DNA of 51,343 nt from Amycolatopsis acididurans (GTDB lineage Bacteria > Actinomycetota > Actinomycetes > Mycobacteriales > Pseudonocardiaceae): assembly GCF_012328925.1 (NCBI RefSeq), contig NZ_JAAXLS010000048.1, forward strand, positions 1 through 51,343. Direction: 5' to 3'. The notes below the pieces were generated by a model. That model ran no database searches. It was given only the letters and a program-made list of their open reading frames with translations, and was not told the DNA's origin. Numbering within the stretch: position 1 is the first letter of the stretch; every line of letters begins with the position of its first letter. Shown piece after piece: positions 25,350-34,752 of the stretch. Made by a program: the position numbers and the translations under genes.

Positions 25350-28211
25350 TCAGGCGGTCTTGGCCGCCTCGGCGAGGATCCGCTCGGCGTGGGAGGCCCA
25401 GATCGTCGAGCCCATGGCGCGCAGCGCGTCGCGGGCCTGTGCGGCCAGCGCGGTCGCCTCGTGACGCTCACCGCTGTGCCACAGCGCGTCGGCCAGCCAG
25501 ATCAGCGACGTCGTCGCGGCCCGGCGGTCGCCGAGGCCGGTGAAGATCTCGTGGGAGCGGCGTGCGTGCGCGGCGGCGTCGGCGTAATCGCCCCGCGCGG
25601 TCGCGATCCGGCTGCGGAGCTGCATCAGCCAGCCGACCTCGTGCGGGTTGTCGGCGAGCATCGGTGCGGCCTGCTCACAGGCGGCCGTCGCGGTTTCGAC
25701 GTCGCCGAGCCGCAGGCTCGCCCGAGCCAGCTCCCGCAGCAGTCCCGCGTGGACCGAGGGCATGCTCAGCCGCGCCGCCTCGCGGCTGACCTTCTTCAGC
25801 AGCCACACCGCCTCGCTCGTGCGACCGCACTGCTGGAGCGTCTGCGCCAGCGTCCGGCTGGCCGTGCAGTAGGCGATGCGGTCGGTGCCGTTCTCGGCGA
25901 TCTCCAGCGCGCGCTGCGCGGTCTCCATATCGGGTTCGTCGCGCATGAGCCTGCTGAACGCGACGCCGGTCAGGCTGTAGACCAGTTCCGAGATGGCCCC
26001 CAGCCGTTCGAACGCCTCGGCGCAGGCGACCCAGGTGCGCTCGGATTCGGCCACGTCCTGCGACAGTGAAGCCTCCGCGCGCCCGTACTCGGCACGCCAC
26101 GCGACCAGTTCGTCTCCCGCGGCCCGTGCCGTCTCCGCGATCCGGCGCCGGACCGCGGCGAGCTGGTCGAAGCCGCCTTCCAGATGCAGCACGGGAACGA
26201 CCAGATCGGCGAGCCGGGCGGCGTCGGCAAGCCATCCGGCGGCACAGGCCTGGTTGATCGCCGACAGCAGCAGATCGCGTTCGGAACGAGCCCAGTCCGC
26301 GGCCGGGCACGGCAGTGGCGAGAGGCGCAGATCGGGCAGGTGCGCGCCGGGTCGCCGGTAGGGCGGCAGCTCCTCGGTCCAGCGGGCGGCCTCGCGGTGG
26401 ACCTGCTCGGCGCGAAAGAGCAGCAGGTCGAGCAGGCTGCGCAGGGCACGGGGCTGGTCCTCATCACCGGCGAGGTCCCGCGCGTAGAGCGCGACGAGAT
26501 CGTGGGTGCGGTACCGGCTGATGCCGGTGCCGTCCTCGGCGCACGGCTCCAGCAGCGCGTGCGCGGTGAGCGCCTCGGCGAGACGTTCACCGTCGCTGCC
26601 GTCGGTGATCACGCCCAGCGTCTCGGCCGAAAAACCGGTGCGTGGCAGCAACGCGGTGCGGCGCAGCGCGTCGCGGGCGGGTGGCGCGAGCGCCTGGTAG
26701 CTCAGCGTCAGACTCGCCCGCACCTCCATGCCCTCGACGGCCAGCTCGTCCAGCCGGGTGCGCTCGTCGCGCAGCCGCTGGACGAGCATGCTCAGCGGGG
26801 CCTCCGGCCGCAGCGACAGCCTCGCCCCGGCGATGCGCAGGGCCAGCGGAAGCGCCCCGCACAGCCGGACCAGCTCCGCCGCGTACTCCTGCTCCGCGGC
26901 GGTCCTGTCCTCGCCGATCATGGTGTTGAGCAGGCGGATCCCGCTGTCGTCGCCGAGCGGATCGATCCGCAGCCTGCGCCCCACCGGCAGGTCCAGCAGC
27001 GACCGGCGCGACGTGATCAGCACCCCGCACCCGCCCGTACCGGGCAGCGCCGGGGCGATCTGTGCGGCCTCGGCGGCGTCGTCGAGCACGAGCAGCACGC
27101 GACGGTCGGCGAGCCGGGCCCGTAGCGCGGCCGCCCGCGCACCGGTCTGCGCGGGGATCTCGCCGGTGGGCATGCCGGCGGCGAGCAGCAGTTCCTCCAG
27201 AAGTTCGTGCGCGGACGCGCGGCCGGAATGCCGGTCGTAGAGGGTGGTGAACCACTGGCCGTCCGGATACGCGGGGCGCATCCGGTGCGCCGTCTGGATC
27301 GCGAGCGCGCTCTTGCCCACGCCGGGCGGGCCCCAGACCACCACGACGCGCGGCGAGTCACCCGGTTCGAGCAGGCTCTCCAGCCGCGCCAGGGTGTGTT
27401 CGCGGCCGACGAAATCGTCCAGCCGCGGCGGAAGCTGACATACCGGACGCCATTCGGTTTCCTCGTCCATGGCCAGCGTCGCCGCGTACAGCTCGCGCAG
27501 CTCGGCGCCCGGCTCCACACCCAGCTCGTCGGCCAGTACCGACCGCGCGTCGGCATACACCGCGAGCGCTTCGGCCTGCGAGCCCGCCTGGTGCAGCGCC
27601 CGCATCAGCTGGGCCCAGAACCGTTCGCGCAGCGGGTAGCGCTGGGTCAGCCTGCGCAGCTCGGACACGGCGTCGGACTCGCGGCCGGCCCGCAGGTCGA
27701 GTTCGATGCGGCGGCTCACCGAGGTGAGCCGCCGGTCCTCCAGGTCCCGCCGGTCGGCTTCGGCCAGCGGCGAGGGCGCCAGCTCGTCGCTCCACAGGTC
27801 CAGCGCGGCGGCCAGGTCCCGGCGTTCGGCGTTTTCGTCGGGCGCCTGCCGAGCCGATTCGACGAGACGGGCGAACTCGTGCAGATCGAGCTCGCCGGGC
27901 TCGACGACGATGCGGTAGCCGCCTGGTTCGGCCCTGATCCGGTCCGCATCGCCGAGCGCGGTACGCAGCCGTTTGACGAGCACGTGCAGGCTGTTGCTGG
28001 CGTTCTTGGGCTGCCGGTCCCAGATGGCGTCGATCAGCTGGTCGGCGGGCACCACCTCACCGGAATGGGCGAGCAGTGTGGCGAGCAGCGTCCGGCTCAG
28101 CCCCGAGTTGAGGCTCAGCGGCCGGCCGTCCACCTCCACGGAGAAACGGCCGAGCAGACCGAAGCGCCAGTTCCGATGTTGATGTCGCTTGTCCACGGGC
28201 TTGATCTCCAT
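25350..28211 (-). CDS. SARP/AfsR-family regulator with NB-ARC and TPR regions
   Basis: A 953-aa regulator. Residues about 15-95 are an OmpR-type winged helix (FGLLGRFSVEVDGRP), about 100-250 the bacterial transcriptional activation domain, about 270-540 an NB-ARC ATPase with P-loop WGPPGVGKSALA (Lys300), and the C-terminal 300 residues are TPR-like helices. Such AfsR-type proteins activate secondary metabolite or regulatory genes; there is no biosynthetic cluster in this window. The ATG start at 28211 has no clear ribosome-binding sequence; TATCGT lies about 17 nt upstream. It is divergent from the SDR gene at 28327. Confidence 0.9.
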   Translation of the reverse strand: MEIKPVDKRHQHRNWRFGLLGRFSVEVDGRPLSLNSGLSRTLLATLLAHSGEVVPADQLIDAIWDRQPKNASNSLHVLVKRLRTALGDADRIRAEPGGYRIVVEPGELDLHEFARLVESARQAPDENAERRDLAAALDLWSDELAPSPLAEADRRDLEDRRLTSVSRRIELDLRAGRESDAVSELRRLTQRYPLRERFWAQLMRALHQAGSQAEALAVYADARSVLADELGVEPGAELRELYAATLAMDEETEWRPVCQLPPRLDDFVGREHTLARLESLLEPGDSPRVVVVWGPPGVGKSALAIQTAHRMRPAYPDGQWFTTLYDRHSGRASAHELLEELLLAAGMPTGEIPAQTGARAAALRARLADRRVLLVLDDAAEAAQIAPALPGTGGCGVLITSRRSLLDLPVGRRLRIDPLGDDSGIRLLNTMIGEDRTAAEQEYAAELVRLCGALPLALRIAGARLSLRPEAPLSMLVQRLRDERTRLDELAVEGMEVRASLTLSYQALAPPARDALRRTALLPRTGFSAETLGVITDGSDGERLAEALTAHALLEPCAEDGTGISRYRTHDLVALYARDLAGDEDQPRALRSLLDLLLFRAEQVHREAARWTEELPPYRRPGAHLPDLRLSPLPCPAADWARSERDLLLSAINQACAAGWLADAARLADLVVPVLHLEGGFDQLAAVRRRIAETARAAGDELVAWRAEYGRAEASLSQDVAESERTWVACAEAFERLGAISELVYSLTGVAFSRLMRDEPDMETAQRALEIAENGTDRIAYCTASRTLAQTLQQCGRTSEAVWLLKKVSREAARLSMPSVHAGLLRELARASLRLGDVETATAACEQAAPMLADNPHEVGWLMQLRSRIATARGDYADAAAHARRSHEIFTGLGDRRAATTSLIWLADALWHSGERHEATALAAQARDALRAMGSTIWASHAERILAEAAKTA

Positions 28212-28326
28212 CGATTGCTCTGGTCATGACGATACGGAAGGTGATCGGTCGTTTTTGCCCGGCCCCTGCGTCCTCGCCGCCTGAGGGGCCTTGGCTTATC
28301 CGTCTCCTCCGGGAGAGGATGACCGC

Positions 28327-29154
28327 ATGGCAAAGACGCTGCAGGGCAAGGTCATCGTGATCACCGGAGGGGCGCAGGGCATCGGTGCCACCACGGCGTC
28401 CGCGCTGGTGCGGGAGGGGGCACGGGTCGCGATCGGCGACCTGGACCAGGTGCAGGCGGAGAAAACGGCGGGCGAGCTCGGGGGCGACACCGTCGCGCTC
28501 CCGCTGGACGTCACCGACACCAAGCGGTTCAGCGCGTTCCTCGACGAGGTCGAGCGGCGCCTCGGCCCCATCGACGTACTGATCAACAACGCCGGCGTGA
28601 TGCTGCTCGCGCCGCTGGAAGACGAAGACGATTCGGCCACCGTCCGCCAGGTGGAGATCAACCTGCACGCCGTCATCCACGGCACGCGCGAGGCGATCAA
28701 ACGGATGCGACCGCGTGCGGCGGGGCACATCGTCAACGTCGCGTCGATGGCGGGCAAGGCCGGATTCCCCGGCGCCGCGACGTACTGCGCCACCAAACAC
28801 GCCGTCGTGGGGCTGTCGGAGGCGGTCCGCCAGGAGCTGCGCGGGTCCGGTGTGGACATTTCGTGCGTCATGCCCGCGGTGGTGCGCACCGATCTCGCGG
28901 GCGGGCTGCCCGAGACGAAACTGTTCAAATCGCTGCGGGCCGAGGACGTGGCCACCGCGATCGTCGCCGCGCTCAGGGAACCGAGGTTCGACGTGTTCGT
29001 GCCGCGGTCGCTGGACGCGACCGGGCGGCTGAGCAGGCTGGTGCCACGCGCGGTCGCGGAATGGTTCATGCGCGCGATCGGGGCGGATAAGGTGTTCATG
29101 CGAGCGCATTCGGCGCAGCGTGCGGAGTACGAGGCGAAGGTGCGGCGGTCTTGA
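28327..29154 (+). CDS. Short-chain dehydrogenase/reductase (first gene of a pair)
   Basis: A 275-aa classical SDR with TGGAQGIG for cofactor, NNAG near residue 88 and active-site YCATK with an upstream serine (ASMAG). It probably oxidises or reduces a small hydroxy or keto compound. The ATG at 28327 has GGGAGAGG upstream; frames extending upstream to 28291 are not needed. Its stop overlaps the TTG start of the next gene (TTGA), so the two are translated together and may share a pathway with a PHA-synthase-like enzyme. Confidence 0.87.
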   Translation: MAKTLQGKVIVITGGAQGIGATTASALVREGARVAIGDLDQVQAEKTAGELGGDTVALPLDVTDTKRFSAFLDEVERRLGPIDVLINNAGVMLLAPLEDEDDSATVRQVEINLHAVIHGTREAIKRMRPRAAGHIVNVASMAGKAGFPGAATYCATKHAVVGLSEAVRQELRGSGVDISCVMPAVVRTDLAGGLPETKLFKSLRAEDVATAIVAALREPRFDVFVPRSLDATGRLSRLVPRAVAEWFMRAIGADKVFMRAHSAQRAEYEAKVRRS

Positions 29155-30197
29155 GGTTCACGTATTCCCCGGTCAGCATGGCGGCGGCCGCGGCGAACGT
29201 CGTCGGGAAAATGCGGGGCGGGGTGGCCGATCTGCGGCCGGTGCCGCGGTCGCTGATCGATCAGGGGCCGAACCGGTCGGTGTACCGGATGAATCCGAAG
29301 GAGGACGCGTCCGGGCCGCCCGTGCTGCTGGTGCCGCCGCTGGCCGCACCCGCGCTGTGCTTCGACCTGCGCCGCGGCTGCAGTCTCGCCGAACATCTCG
29401 TCGACGGCGGGCGCCGGACGTACCTGGTCGACTACGGCAACGTCGCGTTCTCCGACCGTGCGCTGGGCATCGAGCACTGGGTGTACGAGGTGCTGCCGAG
29501 GGCGATCCGCAAGGTCAGCGAGGACGCGGGCGGGCAGCCGGTGCGTCTGGTCGCGTGGTGCCTCGGCGGGCTGTTCTCGCTGCTGACCGCGGCCAACGAC
29601 GCCGGCCTGCCGATCGAGTCGATCGTGACCGTGGCCTCGCCGGTCGACTTCACCGCGATCCCGCTGATCGCGCCGTTCCGGCCGCTGGTCGAGGCGACCG
29701 GCGGGCATCTGCTGACCCCGTTCTACCGGCTCTTCGGCGGCGCACCGTCCTATGTGGTCGGCCGGGTGTTCTGGGCGACGGGAATCAACAAGGAAATCAC
29801 GAAACCGCTGGCGATCCTGCGCAATCTCGACGATCGGGACTTCCTGGCCCAGATCGAGGCGGTCGACCACTTCATGGACAACATGATCGCCTACCCCGGG
29901 CGCACGTTCGGCCAGCTCTACCACCGGTTCTTCCGCGCGAACGACCTCGCCGAGGGCGCGGTCGACCTCGGCGGCCGGATCATCTCGCTGTCACAGGTCA
30001 AGGTGCCGACGCTGATCATCGCCGGCGAGAACGACACCATCGCGCCACGCCGGGCCGTGGAACGGCTGACCGGACTGCTGGAGAACGCCCCGGTGGTGCG
30101 CTTCGAATCGGCGCCGGGCGGGCACCTCGGTGTGCTGACCGGACGCCGCGCGCGCGGCACGACGTGGCGCCACATCGACAGTTTCCTCGATTCATGA
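29151..30197 (+). CDS. PHA-synthase-like alpha/beta hydrolase with a cysteine nucleophile
   Basis: A 348-aa protein. The nucleophile box reads VAWCLGG, so a cysteine (Cys137) replaces the usual serine, as in PhaC. Asp295 (GENDTIAP) and His325 (GGHLGVLTG) complete the triad with spacings of 158 and 30, close to class III PhaC of Allochromatium vinosum (C149, D302, H331). The length also fits class III. It may polymerise hydroxyacyl-CoA or transfer acyl groups. It starts at the TTG overlapping the SDR stop; an ATG at 29178 is an alternative. No phaE-like partner is adjacent, and the 3' end overlaps the convergent MASE1 gene by 6 bp. Confidence 0.8.
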   Translation: MRFTYSPVSMAAAAANVVGKMRGGVADLRPVPRSLIDQGPNRSVYRMNPKEDASGPPVLLVPPLAAPALCFDLRRGCSLAEHLVDGGRRTYLVDYGNVAFSDRALGIEHWVYEVLPRAIRKVSEDAGGQPVRLVAWCLGGLFSLLTAANDAGLPIESIVTVASPVDFTAIPLIAPFRPLVEATGGHLLTPFYRLFGGAPSYVVGRVFWATGINKEITKPLAILRNLDDRDFLAQIEAVDHFMDNMIAYPGRTFGQLYHRFFRANDLAEGAVDLGGRIISLSQVKVPTLIIAGENDTIAPRRAVERLTGLLENAPVVRFESAPGGHLGVLTGRRARGTTWRHIDSFLDS

Positions 30198-31172
30198 TCT
30201 CGGGGGCCGGCGGGCGCGTTCGACCGCGTGCAGCAGCTGCCCCTGCAGGGGTTTGCCGCGGTCGAGTGCGTTGACGGCGTCCGCGAGCAGGGCGCAGGCA
30301 TCCTCGACGTCGCGTTGCGCCCGGTTGCGGCCGGCCGTGACCGCGGCGTGTACGAGCGCTGTGAGCACGACGCAGCCGTTGAAGGCCTGGAGCACGATCA
30401 TTTTCACCGTGAGGCTGGTGTCGCCGAACGGGCCGCTGTTGTGGGACGCGGCGATGATCGCGATCGTCGAAACGGTGAGCGCGCAGGGGATCGCGCCCGC
30501 CTGCTGGAAGCGCAGCGCCGCCCAGATGAGGAAAGGGAACACGAGGAACAGCAGCGTGGCCGAGGTGTTGGCGACGAACACGCCGACGCCCGCGGTGCCG
30601 AGGAAGAGAGCGGAGGCCTCGGCGACGCGTGCGGGCCGGACCCGGAACGGAAACCGGATCCGGCGCGCGACGAGCAGCAGCGGGGTCACGGTGAGGACAC
30701 CCATCGCGTCGCCGGTCCACCACACCGACCACGTCGCCAGTGTGCTGCTGCCCTGGTCGTGGGCGACGGCGAGGGCGAGCGTGCCCAGTGAGGAACTGAC
30801 CAGCATTCCGGTGAACGCGCCGAGAAACACCAGCGCGAGCACGTCCCGGAGGCGGTTCAGGTCGTTGTCGAAACGTACGGCCTTGAGCAGGAAATAAGCC
30901 GTGACCGGAGCGATCGTGTTTCCGACGATAATGATCAGTAAAGCGAATGTGGACGGACCCAGCGTGACGTTCGCGGCGAGTGCGCCGAGCAGGATCGCGG
31001 GCCAGATGTGCGGCCCTTTGAGCAGCAATGCCGCGAGCGCGATGCCGGTCGGCGGCCACAGCGGCGAGACCTGCCCGCTCACCAGCGCGAGCCGGAGACC
31101 GAGCAGCGCGGCACCATAGTAGACGACGGCGACCACAATGACGGTCACGACATAACCGCGCGAAATGCTCAC
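30192..31172 (-). CDS. MASE1-domain integral membrane protein without an output domain
   Basis: A 326-aa protein of about eight hydrophobic segments. The pattern ALLGLRLALVSGQVSPLWPPTGI and the following helices are typical of MASE1, a membrane sensor module. In other proteins MASE1 is joined to GGDEF, EAL or histidine kinase domains; here only a short charged C-terminal helix (about 40 residues) follows. The start is placed at GTG 31172 (VSISRG), 7 nt after TATTCT, consistent with a leaderless transcript; a longer version from an upstream ATG (MPSGGIF) is possible. Confidence 0.75.
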   Translation of the reverse strand: MSISRGYVVTVIVVAVVYYGAALLGLRLALVSGQVSPLWPPTGIALAALLLKGPHIWPAILLGALAANVTLGPSTFALLIIIVGNTIAPVTAYFLLKAVRFDNDLNRLRDVLALVFLGAFTGMLVSSSLGTLALAVAHDQGSSTLATWSVWWTGDAMGVLTVTPLLLVARRIRFPFRVRPARVAEASALFLGTAGVGVFVANTSATLLFLVFPFLIWAALRFQQAGAIPCALTVSTIAIIAASHNSGPFGDTSLTVKMIVLQAFNGCVVLTALVHAAVTAGRNRAQRDVEDACALLADAVNALDRGKPLQGQLLHAVERARRPPRS

Positions 31173-31235
31173 CCGCCCGAGAATAGCCGGACCGGCACCG
31201 TGAATTGTTTCCACGATTTTCGGCAACGCGGGTAG

Positions 31236-31260
31236 GAAAATGCCTCCGCTTGGCATTTTC
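31236..31260. promoter_or_regulatory. 9-bp-arm palindrome between divergent genes
   Basis: GAAAATGCC and GGCATTTTC, exact inverted copies with a 7-nt gap, in the region between the MASE1 and HhH protein genes. Its position suits an operator for either gene. Confidence 0.45.
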
Positions 31261-31355
31261 GTGAGCCGCGCGGACAGGAGCGGCCGTCGAGCCGGTGTAA
31301 CGAATGCCCGGTTCGGCCGATGAGATAACCAGCTTCGGCAGCCGGAGGAGGGGCG

Positions 31356-32024
31356 ATGGACGAGCACGGGCCGCCGGTGGCAGCGCCTGCCTCGTTGGGC
31401 TCGAGGTGGTGGTACTACGTCGTCACGATCGGCACCGCCGGTCTGTTCGCGTGGGTGCCGTTCCTGCATGCCGCCACCCGCCTCAAAACCGCGTACGCGC
31501 GCTGGCTCGCCGGCATCTTCGGTGCGCTCGATGTCGTGATCTACGTGCTGCTCGGGATGACACCGACCGACGGCCAGGGCAACGCCAGCGGCGGCACGAT
31601 CAGTTTCTTGGGCGGCCTGCTCGCACTCGGCACCGTGATCGGCGGCTGCACACTGCTCGCGTCGTTGCGCCGCCCGGCCGAGCCTCCGCAGCTCGATCCC
31701 GCGGTCAGAACGGCACTCGCCGCGCGGGCACGTCGAGCGGAAGCCAGGAAGCTGGCGGCGAACGACCCGCTGCTGGCCCGCGAGCTGCGCATCGGGCGCC
31801 CGGATCTGACCCGCGACTACGACGACGGCGGCCTTGTCGACCTGAACAACGCCCCGGCGTCGGCCATCGCCGAGGTGTGTGGCGTCCCGGGCGAGGTCGC
31901 GGACGCGATTGTGGCCGCACGGGCCGGCTCGGCGTTCTCGAACATCGACGAGCTGTTCGTACTGGCGGAGGTGCCGGTCGAACAATGGGACCGGATTCGC
32001 GATCGGGCCGTTCTCATCGGCTGA
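31356..32024 (+). CDS. Membrane protein with C-terminal helix-hairpin-helix domain (ComEA-like)
   Basis: A 222-aa protein. Three probable transmembrane segments (about residues 18-42, 48-67 and 80-103) precede a charged linker and a helix-hairpin-helix region (about 160-222) containing VDLNNAPASAIAEVCG. HhH domains bind DNA non-specifically; in ComEA-like proteins this serves DNA uptake, but here the domain follows three membrane helices. It starts at the ATG 31356 with GGAGGAGG upstream. It is followed by a terminator hairpin. Confidence 0.75.
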   Translation: MDEHGPPVAAPASLGSRWWYYVVTIGTAGLFAWVPFLHAATRLKTAYARWLAGIFGALDVVIYVLLGMTPTDGQGNASGGTISFLGGLLALGTVIGGCTLLASLRRPAEPPQLDPAVRTALAARARRAEARKLAANDPLLARELRIGRPDLTRDYDDGGLVDLNNAPASAIAEVCGVPGEVADAIVAARAGSAFSNIDELFVLAEVPVEQWDRIRDRAVLIG

Positions 32025-32034
32025 TCAACGGAAA

Positions 32035-32069
32035 ACGCCCGGCCACCGCCATCCGCGGTGACCGGGCGT
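32035..32069. terminator. Hairpin between convergent genes
   Basis: A stem ACGCCCGG / CCGGGCGT with an inner CACCG / CGGTG stem, in the 57 bp between the HhH protein stop and the acyl-CoA dehydrogenase stop. It probably works in both directions. Confidence 0.55.
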
Positions 32070-32081
32070 GTCCCGCGCAAG

Positions 32082-33290
32082 CTACTTCAGCTCGGAAGAG
32101 GTCTTCCCGAGCACGCGGCGGGCCACGATGAGCTGCTGGATCTGCTGCGTCCCCTCGAAGATGTCCAGGATCTTCGAGTCACGGGCCCACTTCTCCAGCA
32201 GTGACTCCTCCGTGTAGCCGAAGGCACCCGCCAGCTCCACGCACTTCAGCGTGATGTCCACAACGGACCGCCCGGCCTTCGCCTTGGCCATCGACGCCTG
32301 CAGCGAGTTCGGCTTGCGGTTGTCGGCCATCCACGCCGACTCCAGCGTCAGCAGGTAGGCCGCCTCGTAGTCGGCTTCCAGCTCCAGGTACGCGGCGGCC
32401 GCGGCGTGCTGGGTGTTCGCGGGCTGGTCGTAGTCCACCTTCACGCCCGCCTCGGACAGGATGCGCGAAGTCTCCTCCAGCGCGGCCCGCGCGACGCCGA
32501 TCGCCATCGCGGCCACCAGCGGCCGCGTGTTGTCGAAGGTCTGCATGACCCCGGCGAAGCCCTTTTTGGTGTCCACCTCGGGGCTGCCGAGCAGGTTCTC
32601 CTTCGGCACACGGCAGTTCTCGAACCGCAGCACCGCCGTGTCCGAGGCGCGGATGCCGAGCTTGTGCTCCAGCCGCACCACCTCGAAGCCCGGCGTGCCC
32701 TTCTCGACCACGAAGGACTTGATGGCCGCGCGGCCCTTCGACTTGTCCAGGGTGGCCCAGACGACGACGGCGTCGGCCCGCTGGCCGGACGTCACGAAGA
32801 TCTTCTCTCCGTTGAGGATGTAGGAGTCGCCGTCCTCGACCGCGGTCGTGGTGATGGCCGCCGAGTCCGAACCGCAGTCCGGCTCGGTGATCGCCATCGC
32901 CGCCCACAGCTTGCCGAACCGCGTCAGCTGCTCCTCGTTCGCGACCGACGCGATCGCCGCGTTGCCGAGTCCCTGCCGCGGCATCGACAGCAGCAGCGCG
33001 ACGTCACCCCAGCACATCTCGATCGTGCCGAGCACGGTGCTGAGGTTGCCGCCGTTGCGGTTGCCCTTCTCCGACGACTTCTCGTCGCGCCGCACACCGG
33101 CGGCGCCCGCGCCGCCCTCGCCGGAGGAGTTCAGCCCGTCCAGCACGGCCGCGAACATGTCCAATTCGGACGGATACGCGTGCTCGGCGCGGTCGTACTT
33201 GCGCGAGATCGGGCGCAGTACCTGGGACGCGGCCTGGTACGCCTGGTTGATCAGCGCGCCGGCCTTCTTCGGGGGTTCGAGATTGATCAC
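32082..33290 (-). CDS. Acyl-CoA dehydrogenase, FadE23-like
   Basis: A 402-aa acyl-CoA dehydrogenase with MAITEPDCGSDSAAI (FAD/substrate), FVTSGQRADAVVVW and the catalytic segment ILDIFEGTQQIQQL near the C-terminus. It starts at GTG 33290 (VINLEPP) with AAAGG upstream, 14 nt after the preceding acyl-CoA dehydrogenase, so the two are cotranscribed. A pair of adjacent FadE genes of these lengths resembles mycobacterial FadE24/FadE23, and many such FadE pairs act as heterotetramers; the substrate is not known. It works in fatty acyl-CoA beta-oxidation. Confidence 0.87.
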   Translation of the reverse strand: MINLEPPKKAGALINQAYQAASQVLRPISRKYDRAEHAYPSELDMFAAVLDGLNSSGEGGAGAAGVRRDEKSSEKGNRNGGNLSTVLGTIEMCWGDVALLLSMPRQGLGNAAIASVANEEQLTRFGKLWAAMAITEPDCGSDSAAITTTAVEDGDSYILNGEKIFVTSGQRADAVVVWATLDKSKGRAAIKSFVVEKGTPGFEVVRLEHKLGIRASDTAVLRFENCRVPKENLLGSPEVDTKKGFAGVMQTFDNTRPLVAAMAIGVARAALEETSRILSEAGVKVDYDQPANTQHAAAAAYLELEADYEAAYLLTLESAWMADNRKPNSLQASMAKAKAGRSVVDITLKCVELAGAFGYTEESLLEKWARDSKILDIFEGTQQIQQLIVARRVLGKTSSELK

Positions 33291-33304
33291 GAGAAAGCCT
33301 TTCT

Positions 33305-34642
33305 CTACAAAAGAACGACGCCTTCGGCGATGCCGATCGCGCGCAGATCGCGGTACCACCGCTCGACCGGGTGCTCCTTGGTGAAGCCGTGCCCGCCGAG
33401 CAGCTGCACCCCGGCGCTGCCGATCCGCATTCCCTTGTCCGTGGCCAGTTTCCTGGCCAGCGCGACCTCGCGTGCGTAGGGCTTGCCCTGTTCGGCCCGG
33501 GCCGCCGCACGCAGCGTCACGAGCCGCATGCCCTCGAGCTCGATCGCGATGTCGGCGACCGAGAACGCGACCGCCTGGCGGTGGCTGATCGGTTCGCCGA
33601 ACGCGGTGCGCTCGTTGACGTAGGGGATCACGTAGTCCAGCACGGCCTTCGCGGTGCCGGTGGCCAGTGCGGCCCAGCCGAGCCGGGAAAGCCTTACGGC
33701 GTCGGCGAAAACGTCGGGTGCGCCGCCGCCGAGCAGTGACTCCGCGGGCAGTTTCACGCCCTCGAGGTGCAGCTTGCCGGTCGCCGCGCCACGCAGACCC
33801 ATCGCGGGCTCGGACTCGACGGTCAGCCCCGGCGTCGAGGATTCCACGAGGAACAGCGCCGGGCCGCGGCCCTCGAGCGTCGCCGACACGATGAACAGCT
33901 CCGCCTGCGCCGCACGCGGAACCAGCGACTTCACGCCGTCCAGCTGGTAGCCCGAGGGTGTCCGGCGGGCGCGGGTCGCGGGCTTGAACGGGTCGAACAG
34001 CGGCTTGGCCTCCTGCAACGCCAGCGCCGCCGCCGGCACGTTCTCGCCGGTGAACGCGGGCAGGTAGTCGGCCTGCTGCTGCCCGTCGCCCCACAGCACG
34101 AGCGCGGTGCTGACCGCGGACGGGGCCAGCACGGCCACGGCGAGCCCGAGGTCACCGTGCGCGAGCGCCTCGGCGATCAGCGCGCTGGTCACGACCGAGC
34201 GTTCGGTGCCGGCGCCGCCGAGTTCCTCCGGGATTCCGATCTGCGTGACGCCGAGCTCGGCGGCCCTGGTCAGCAGGCCGTCCGGCGGCGCCAGCTTCGC
34301 GTCCGCCTCGGCGGCCGCGGGGCGCAGCTGCTCGGCGGCGAACTCGGCCACCGTCTCGGCGATCATCTGCTGTTCTTCGTTCGGCGTGAGGTCGAACAGC
34401 CCCTTGTCGCTGGGCGCTGCCGGCCGCGTCGCCTGACCGCCACGGCGGGCGGATTTGAAGCTGCGGCTGGCGGCTCCCGCCGCCCGGAAGCCGTTCCTCG
34501 TCGCCGAGGACACCAGGTTCTGGACCGGCGTGCGGAGCCCCGCGCGGTCGAGCGTCTTGCTTCCGGCGAGTTTCGTGAGCGCGGCGAGCCCGACGCCCAT
34601 GACGTCTCGCTTTCGCCGCGGTGTTCCGTTGAGCGCTGCCAC
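33305..34642 (-). CDS. Acyl-CoA dehydrogenase, FadE24-like
   Basis: A 445-aa acyl-CoA dehydrogenase-family protein with a basic, Ala-rich N-terminal extension of about 75 residues before the catalytic fold (ETVAEFAAEQLRP). Core segments include GIPEELGGAG, LGWAALATGTAKAVLDY and a C-terminal LRAIGIAEG. The start is the GTG at 34642; an ATG at 34600 is an alternative. It is the first gene of the two-FadE unit, downstream of a palindromic site at 34666-34689. It probably pairs with the following FadE. Confidence 0.85.
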   Translation of the reverse strand: MAALNGTPRRKRDVMGVGLAALTKLAGSKTLDRAGLRTPVQNLVSSATRNGFRAAGAASRSFKSARRGGQATRPAAPSDKGLFDLTPNEEQQMIAETVAEFAAEQLRPAAAEADAKLAPPDGLLTRAAELGVTQIGIPEELGGAGTERSVVTSALIAEALAHGDLGLAVAVLAPSAVSTALVLWGDGQQQADYLPAFTGENVPAAALALQEAKPLFDPFKPATRARRTPSGYQLDGVKSLVPRAAQAELFIVSATLEGRGPALFLVESSTPGLTVESEPAMGLRGAATGKLHLEGVKLPAESLLGGGAPDVFADAVRLSRLGWAALATGTAKAVLDYVIPYVNERTAFGEPISHRQAVAFSVADIAIELEGMRLVTLRAAARAEQGKPYAREVALARKLATDKGMRIGSAGVQLLGGHGFTKEHPVERWYRDLRAIGIAEGVVLL

Positions 34643-34665
34643 GTCGCACTCACTCCCATCCGACC

Positions 34666-34689
34666 GTTACCTACTCGCCAGTAGGTTAC
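34666..34689. promoter_or_regulatory. 24-bp near-perfect palindrome upstream of the fadE pair
   Basis: GTTACCTACT and AGTAGGTTAC are inverted with a 4-bp gap (10-bp arms, one mismatch). It lies about 24 bp before the start of the FadE24-like gene and downstream of the tandem-TetR gene, so it is a likely operator for it. Confidence 0.65.
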
Positions 34690-34752
34690 CACGAGTCAGA
34701 AGTGTCCGGCGAGTCCGCGCGCGATCGGGTGAAGTGTCGGGAGGTGGGTGGT

